From Nicotiana tabacum (lineage: Eukaryota; Streptophyta; Magnoliopsida; Solanales; Solanaceae), in the NCBI RefSeq assembly GCF_000715075.1, contig NC_134081.1:68874153-68938152 (forward strand): 64,000 nt of DNA, in the 5' to 3' direction. Positions within the stretch are counted from its first letter, which is position 1, and each line of letters starts with the position of its first letter. Below are positions 58,678-64,000 of the stretch, in pieces. Under the pieces are notes generated by a model. It was not told where the DNA came from, did not search any database, and was given only the letters and a program-made list of their open reading frames with translations. Made by a program: the position numbers and the translations under genes.

Positions 58678-61600
58678 ATGACACCTAAGAAGAAGGCAAG
58701 AACTGGCCAAAGAGCTAATGTCACCCCAGGAGTGGCAGTTGATTCTATATTTAATGATGTGGATGAGCACCCAAGGAGTGAGAATATTCCTCCAGTTACT
58801 ACACTGCCTGATTCTACTACAACTGATCAGACCACACCTGTCCCTATACCTATTGAGGGTGCAACGGTCCCTCTAATTAATATACCAGTTCCACCCCCAG
58901 CTCCAGCTTCCGATTCCGGTGTTTCTGATGGGGATCTTAGGGGAGCCATACAGATGCTGGCTCAAATAGTGGCTTCCCAGGCCCAGAGATCAAATGTTGC
59001 ACCCACTTCTTCTAGTCAGCCAGGGGATTCTGCTAGTTCCAGGGTGAACAGGTTTCTCCAGTTGGATCCCCCAGTGTTCACGGGTACTAACCCAGATGAG
59101 GACCTCCAGGACTTCATTGATGAGATGCACAAGACTCTCTGAGTTATGCGTGCTACTCAGACAGAGGCAGTAGAATTGGCCTCCTACCACCTGAAAGAGG
59201 TGGCATATTCTTGGTTTGAACATTGGGAGGAGTCCCGCGAAGAAGGGAGCCTTCCAGCAAGGTGGGGTGAGTTTGCCGATGCCTTCATTGATCATTTCTT
59301 GCCTGCCGAGGCTAAGGCAGCCCGTGCCGCTGAGTTCGAGAGCCTGAGGCAATGTAGCCTGAGTGTGTAGGAGTACTATATGAGATTCGCGCACCTGTCT
59401 AAGTATGCTATTTACATGATGCCCACTATGGAGGCTAAAGTGCGCCGGTTTGTGCAGGGACTTAGTCCCTTGGTAATTAATGAGGTCGCTACAGTTGCCT
59501 TGAATTCTAATATGAACTATGGGAAGATGTTGGCATTCGTTCAAGCTATAAACACCCACAAATTGAGGAACAGAATGGAACGGGAGGGCAGTAATAAGCC
59601 CCGGTCTGTAGGCAACTTTAGTGGTTCTTCTGGTTGTGGCAGGTCAGCATTCTGGGGAGGGTCATGGGGACCATCTCAGTCCTTTGCTCGGTCTTCGGCT
59701 AGTGCACCACCATCAGAGCCCGATCAGCAGTAGTGGAGTCATTTCTGGCCCAGTCAGGGTAACATGGGCTCCTACCAGCAGGGTCGGCATGGTGGTAGAT
59801 TCCAGAAGCAACGAAGGCCCCCATGCCCTAGGTGTGGAAATATGCACATAGGAATATGCTACATGGACTTACCCATATGCTACGGGTGTGGATTGAGGGG
59901 TCACATTCAGAGGGATTGTCGTTCGTCCTGCCAGGGTGCGGGGAGGGGCATGGCACAGCCAGCCAGTTCTGCAGCTACTACATCTGCAGCACCTCTTCTA
60001 GCTCGAGGCAATCCAACACCCGCAGGGCGTGCTGCAGCTAGGGGTGGAGCACAGAGTTCGGGAGGATCCGACCATTTTTATGCTATGAGGGGTCGCCAGA
60101 ATTCAGAGGCTTCTCCAGATATTGTCACAGGTATATTGACTGTCCAATCTCATGATGTGTATGCTCTTATTGATCCAGGTTCCACTTTGTCATATGTCAC
60201 TCCTTATGTTGCTATGGAATTTGGGATAGAACCGGAACAGCTTTATGAGTCGTTCTCTGTATCTACTATGGTTGACGAGTCTATTTTGACCGCACGAGTT
60301 TATAGGGATTGTGCTATCACGTTGCGTGGTTGGGACACCATGGCCGATCTCATTGAATTGGGAATGGCCGATTTTGATGTAATAAAGGGGATGGACTGGC
60401 TTTATTCTTGTTTTGCCAAGCTTGATTGCCGAACCAGGACTGTTAGGTTCAAATTTCCAAATGAGCCAATTATTGAGTGGAGAGGTGATGATGTAGTGCA
60501 GATGGGTAGGTTTATTTCTTACCTTAAGGCTACAAAAATGATCAACAAGGGGTGTATTTACCATTTAGTTTGGGTTACGGACAGCGACGCTGAGACAACT
60601 ACACTTGAGTCCGTGCCTCTTGTGAATGAATTTTCGGGAGTCTTTTCAGATGAACTACCTGGGATTCCGCCAGGCAGGGAGATTGATTTTGGGATTGATG
60701 TGATGCCAGGCACGCATCCTATATCTATTCCACCCTACAGAATGGCACCGACAGAATTGAAGGAACTAAAGGAGCAGCTGAAGGACTTGTTAGAAAAGGG
60801 TTTCATCTGGCCGAGTGTGTATCCTTGGGGCGCACCGGTCCTTTTTGTAAGGAAGAAAGATGGGTCACTGAGAATGTGTATTGACTATTGGCAGCTCAAC
60901 AAGGTCACGATCAAGAATAAGTAACCACTGCCAAGGATAGATGACTTGTTTGAACAATTTCAAGGTGCTAAGTACTTCTCCAAAATTGATTTATGATCCG
61001 GGTATCACCAATTGAAGATTAGGGAGCAGGATGTTCCGAAAACAACTTTTAGAACCCGATATGGGCACTTTGAATTTTTGGTGATATATTTTGGGCAAAT
61101 AAATGCTCCAGCAGCTTTCATGGATCTTATGAATCGAGTCTTCAAGCCTTTTCTTGACTCGTTTTTGATAGTGTTCATTGACGATATTCTTGTATATTCA
61201 CGAAGTCGAGAGGACCATGTTGATTATCTCAGGATAGTTCTGCAAACCCTATATTAGCACAAGTTATATGCAAAGTTTTCAAAGTGTGAAGTTTGGCTTG
61301 AATCTATCACATTCTTGGGTCATGTCGTCTCTAGTGAAGGAATTTAGGTTGATCCTCAGAAAATTGCAGCAGTGAAGAATTGGCCGAGGCCTACAACTGG
61401 GTATTACAGAAAGTTTGTGGAGGGGTATTCTACTCTTGCCTCTCTGTTGACTAAATTGACGCAGAAGGCAATTAAGTTACAATGGTCAAATACTTGTGAA
61501 AGGAGCTTCCAGGAGTTGAAATCGAGATTGACTACGACACCAGTGTTGACTCTAGAGTAAGACTAGAGTGTTTATTAATGCAACATGGCAAGGTGATAGC

Positions 61601-61748
61601 TTATGCTTCTAGGCAACTCAAGAATCATGAAAAGAACAATCCAACACATGACTTAGAACTTGCGGCCCTGGTATTTGCATTGAAAATTTGGCGTCATTAT
61701 TTATATGGGGTCTATGTGGATATATTCACGAACCATAACAGCCTTCAA
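58678..61748 (+). pseudogene. Del-like gag-pol (gag, protease, RT, partial RNase H)
   Basis: ATG 58678 (MTPKKKARTGQRANVTPG) begins a Pro/Thr-rich gag head. FLQLDPPVFTGTNPDEDLQD and YSWFEHWEE..WGEFADAFID follow, then [14 protein letters not shown] (Cys-x2-Cys-x4-His-x4-Cys, about 59878). Protease: [59 protein letters not shown] and [14 protein letters not shown] (about 61177). Stops in the same frame are at 59140, 59368, 59731, 60922, about 60990, 61255, about 61345 and 61558. The RNase H start (the YCDAS region) is missing. Text resumes in another frame with [20 protein letters not shown] and [20 protein letters not shown] and is then cut by the next element. Confidence 0.88.
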
Positions 61749-62826
61749 TGTAATGACCCGACCGATCATTTTGAGCTCTAGCGCGTCATTCAACAGTTTG
61801 AGACCCTGAGCAGCTTCACTTCAGGTATTATGACTTGTGCGCGTGGTAGGAATTTAATTTTGGGAAGTTCGGAGTTGATTTGGAAAGAAAAATTCCAATT
61901 CATGAGCCTTAAGTTGGAAAAATTGACTAAAGTGTGATTTTTGAGTAGACAACCTCGGAATCGGGATTTGAAGGTTCCAACAGGTTCGTATGATGATTTT
62001 GGACTTGGACGTGTGTCCGGATCGGGTTTTGGATGACCCGAGAGCGTTTCGGCGCCTATTGTGAAAGTTGGCATTTTGAAAGAATTTCATAAATTTATGT
62101 TGGATCGAGCTGAACGTCCTCGGTGGAATTCCCTTTTTATAATTGGTATAAATTCATTATTTGAAAGATTATTTGTTTTAAATGAAGGAAGTGATTTGGA
62201 TTCTTAAATATGGTGATAAATTGTTCAGTTATTTCTTGTTCTGAGTTTTATTGTTATATATATCATACTTAATTAGAATTTCATATTATCATATTGTTTG
62301 CCCTTAGTAAGTGCCGAAGTCGACCCCTCGTCACTACTTCTTCGAGGTTAGGCAGGATATTTACTGGGTACGCGTTGATTTACGTACTCATGCTATACTT
62401 GCTGCAAATTTTGTGCTAGTGCATATGTGTCTAGTGGCTTTATGGGCGGAGAGGCGCGGTTATTGCGGGGACTTAGGTGAGCTGCATTCCACGTTACGAG
62501 TCCGCAGCCAGCAGAGTCTCCTTCAGAGTATTTACATTTTCCTATCTAATTTGTATTCCGTACATATGTTGTATTTTATTTTATATTCCTAGTTGATGCT
62601 CATGCACTTGTGACACCAGATTTTGGGCGATTATGGGTTGCACTGTATTGGAAATTTTTAAAGATATTATTATTCACTTTGTAAACTCCATCCTTTACTA
62701 TTTAATTGAAGGAAATATGATTTCAGAAATATTAAAAATGAGAACCAAATTAAGTATTTATTTTTGGCTTGCCTGACAGCGGTGTCTGGCGCCATCACGA
62801 CCTTTAATGGATTTTGGGTCGTGACA
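61749..62826 (+). repeat. 5' LTR of the third element
   Basis: It begins TGTAATGACCCGACCG and ends GGGTCGTGACA, the same end style as the Del/Tekay LTR at 52433-55383 but much shorter and otherwise different. Confidence 0.85.
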
Positions 62827-62829
62827 ATA

Positions 62830-62841
62830 TGGTATCAGAGC
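62830..62841 (+). other. primer-binding site, initiator tRNA-Met
   Basis: TGGTATCAGAGC, three bases after the LTR end. Confidence 0.9.
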
Positions 62842-64000
62842 ACTAGGTTTACTTAGGTCTCACGAGTCATGAGCGAGTCTAATAGAGTCTTGTGGATCGG
62901 TACAGAGACATCTGTACTTATCTTCGAGAGGCTACAGGACTGTTAGGAGCACTTCCTTTCTTGATTCCTCATCGTGCGATTTGATTCCTTGAGGCTTATG
63001 CCATCATTCCCTTCCTATTCAGTCTTATGCGACATGAAGTGCGTGTTATAAATTGGGAATCGAGGAATTTTAATGGTACTGCAGATATGGTGCAGGATGT
63101 TTCTTCCTGCGTATTTGATTGGGCTATTGATGTCGCCTCGCGGAAGGCTGTTCTGTCATTGCATCTCAGTATCAGCATTACCTAAGGGCGCTTGGTTCAT
63201 TTGATTGTGAGTTGTGGAAGTTTGTTCCGGATCCGACAGTTGTTCTTGTGTGCCATGGGAAAAAGGGCTATTGTGGGTCCTTGAGTGGCTATTTAGCCAA
63301 GCATGGCATGATCATAATCGGTTTGAGGCCCGTGGATGGATATAAATGTGAATATGGGCTCTATGTCAGGCCGGATGTGCTCATCTCAGCATGGCGTTGT
63401 TTTCGGAAGGGTCTTCGGGACATGGATGTTATTCCTGTCGTCAGCTATCCCATGTAATCTATATTATACCAAGTGGGTTATGAGGTGGTTTGATTATTTG
63501 CACTCGTATTGAGATCCCGTATGGTTTGTGGTATTATGTGAGCAGGATGGCTCTCGAGATGCAGGTTATATATCGCACCTTAGTGGTGCTTGAGTTTTGT
63601 AGCGTGTGACGCTACCCATCTCCCCAAGATTTGTATTATGTACTTGGCGTGCTTATGGTTGATATTCGGGCATTTCGTGTGTATGAGCATTATAACTCGA
63701 TGTGTGTCTTCTTTAGATTATTATGGCTGGATCGGGTGGCACGCCGCCACGGACATGTTAATTGGATAAGGTGGCAAGCCGCCACGGGTATCATGGTTGG
63801 ATCGGGTTGCACGCCGCAACGGTATCATGTGTGGATCGGGTTGCACGCCGTAACAGTGTGTTATTGAGTACAGTTTCCCATATTTATTATTGCGTGTTTT
63901 TCTTCTCATTTCCTGAGGAAGGTTTATAATATCCTTTCGGTGGTTTAATTAGCTACGTGGGTTGAGTAACTCTTTCCAGAGTTCGTTTTTCCTAATGTAC
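62842..64000 (+). other. leader or internal region of the third element
   Basis: It contains short ORFs (for example 63212-63457) without recognised domains; no gag or pol text was identified. The hairpin array at 63736-63854 is the one clear structure. Confidence 0.4.
63736..63854. repeat. four tandem hairpins with paired arm changes
   Basis: Units are at 63736-63750, 63771-63785, 63806-63820 and 63840-63854, spaced 35, 35 and 34 bases. Each has two 5-nt arms around a 5-nt loop. The arms are GTGGC/GCCAC in the first two, GTTGC/GCAAC in the third and GTTGC/GTAAC (one G-U in RNA) in the fourth. The loops are ACGCC or AAGCC. Confidence 0.85.

Larger units (their letters stand above)
56149..61748 (+). 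mobile_element. second Del-like Ty3/Gypsy element, interrupted
   Basis: A complete 5' LTR (56149-58457), a TGGTATCAGAGC primer-binding site, a gag-pol frame to RNase H, then an abrupt jump at 61749 into the LTR of another element. The remainder and the 3' LTR lie beyond the window. All eight lesions up to 61560 are stops rather than frame shifts. Confidence 0.85.
61749..64000 (+). mobile_element. third LTR element (5' part), inserted in RNase H of the second
   Basis: The 1078-bp LTR and tRNA-Met primer-binding site are followed by internal sequence that runs off the window. The left flank is TTCAA; the matching copy lies outside. The leader phrase TCTGTACTTATCTTCGAGAG resembles that of abundant Solanaceae Gypsy elements, but no gag is recognised before the window ends, so the lineage is open. 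Confidence 0.75.

Overview
The window looks like a piece of a large, repeat-rich dicot nuclear genome, most probably a Solanaceae plant of the Nicotiana type. The reasons are spliced genes with long AT-rich introns, a SINE-like repeat with a (TTG)n tail of a kind common in Solanaceae, and nested Ty3/Gypsy and Ty1/Copia LTR retrotransposons. The species is an inference; no search was run.

Region 1 (1-17100) is the gene-bearing part. A Stowaway-like MITE (165-429) is followed by a truncated, mutated copy of a GT14 (core-2/I-branching-like) glycosyltransferase gene on the plus strand (980-2412). Convergent to it is one complete gene on the minus strand (3768-14243), a DUF707-family protein. It can be assembled into 15 exons and 400 codons with consistent phases, and two of its introns use GC donors. 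An Emigrant-like MITE (3006-3180) lies between the two genes and a SINE-like repeat lies in one intron. The stretch 14244-17100 is AT-rich and apparently geneless.

Region 2 (17101-46898) is a nest built on a Tat-lineage Ty3/Gypsy element in minus orientation. Its LTR copies are at 17101-17715 and at 40110-40128 plus 46321-46898, and its gag-pol remnant is at 36302-39993. Two degenerate plus-strand (antisense) ORF regions lie at 18237-20700 and 21368-23840. It is interrupted by an Athila-like Gypsy element (about 24541-36301, minus) and by a Ty1/Copia element with intact LTRs and target-site duplication (40129-46320, plus). The Athila-like element carries an extra sense ORF of the plant-mobile-domain type. 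It has itself received an 863-bp insertion, and it lacks a recognisable 3' LTR.

Region 3 (46899-64000) has a trinucleotide microsatellite, then a Del/Tekay chromovirus (47853-55383). That element has a 5-bp duplication and a deletion that removes most of its 5' LTR. Next is a second Del-like element (from 56149), cut within RNase H by a third LTR element (from 61749) that runs off the window. All retroelement ORFs carry stops or frameshifts, so none looks autonomous here.

The most unusual signals are three. There are two tandem arrays of short hairpins whose arms change in a pair-preserving way (54451-54586 and 63736-63854). Mobile-domain-like accessory ORFs occur in two different Gypsy elements in opposite orientations. 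Clusters of short inverted GC-rich words occur in non-coding parts of unrelated LTR elements.
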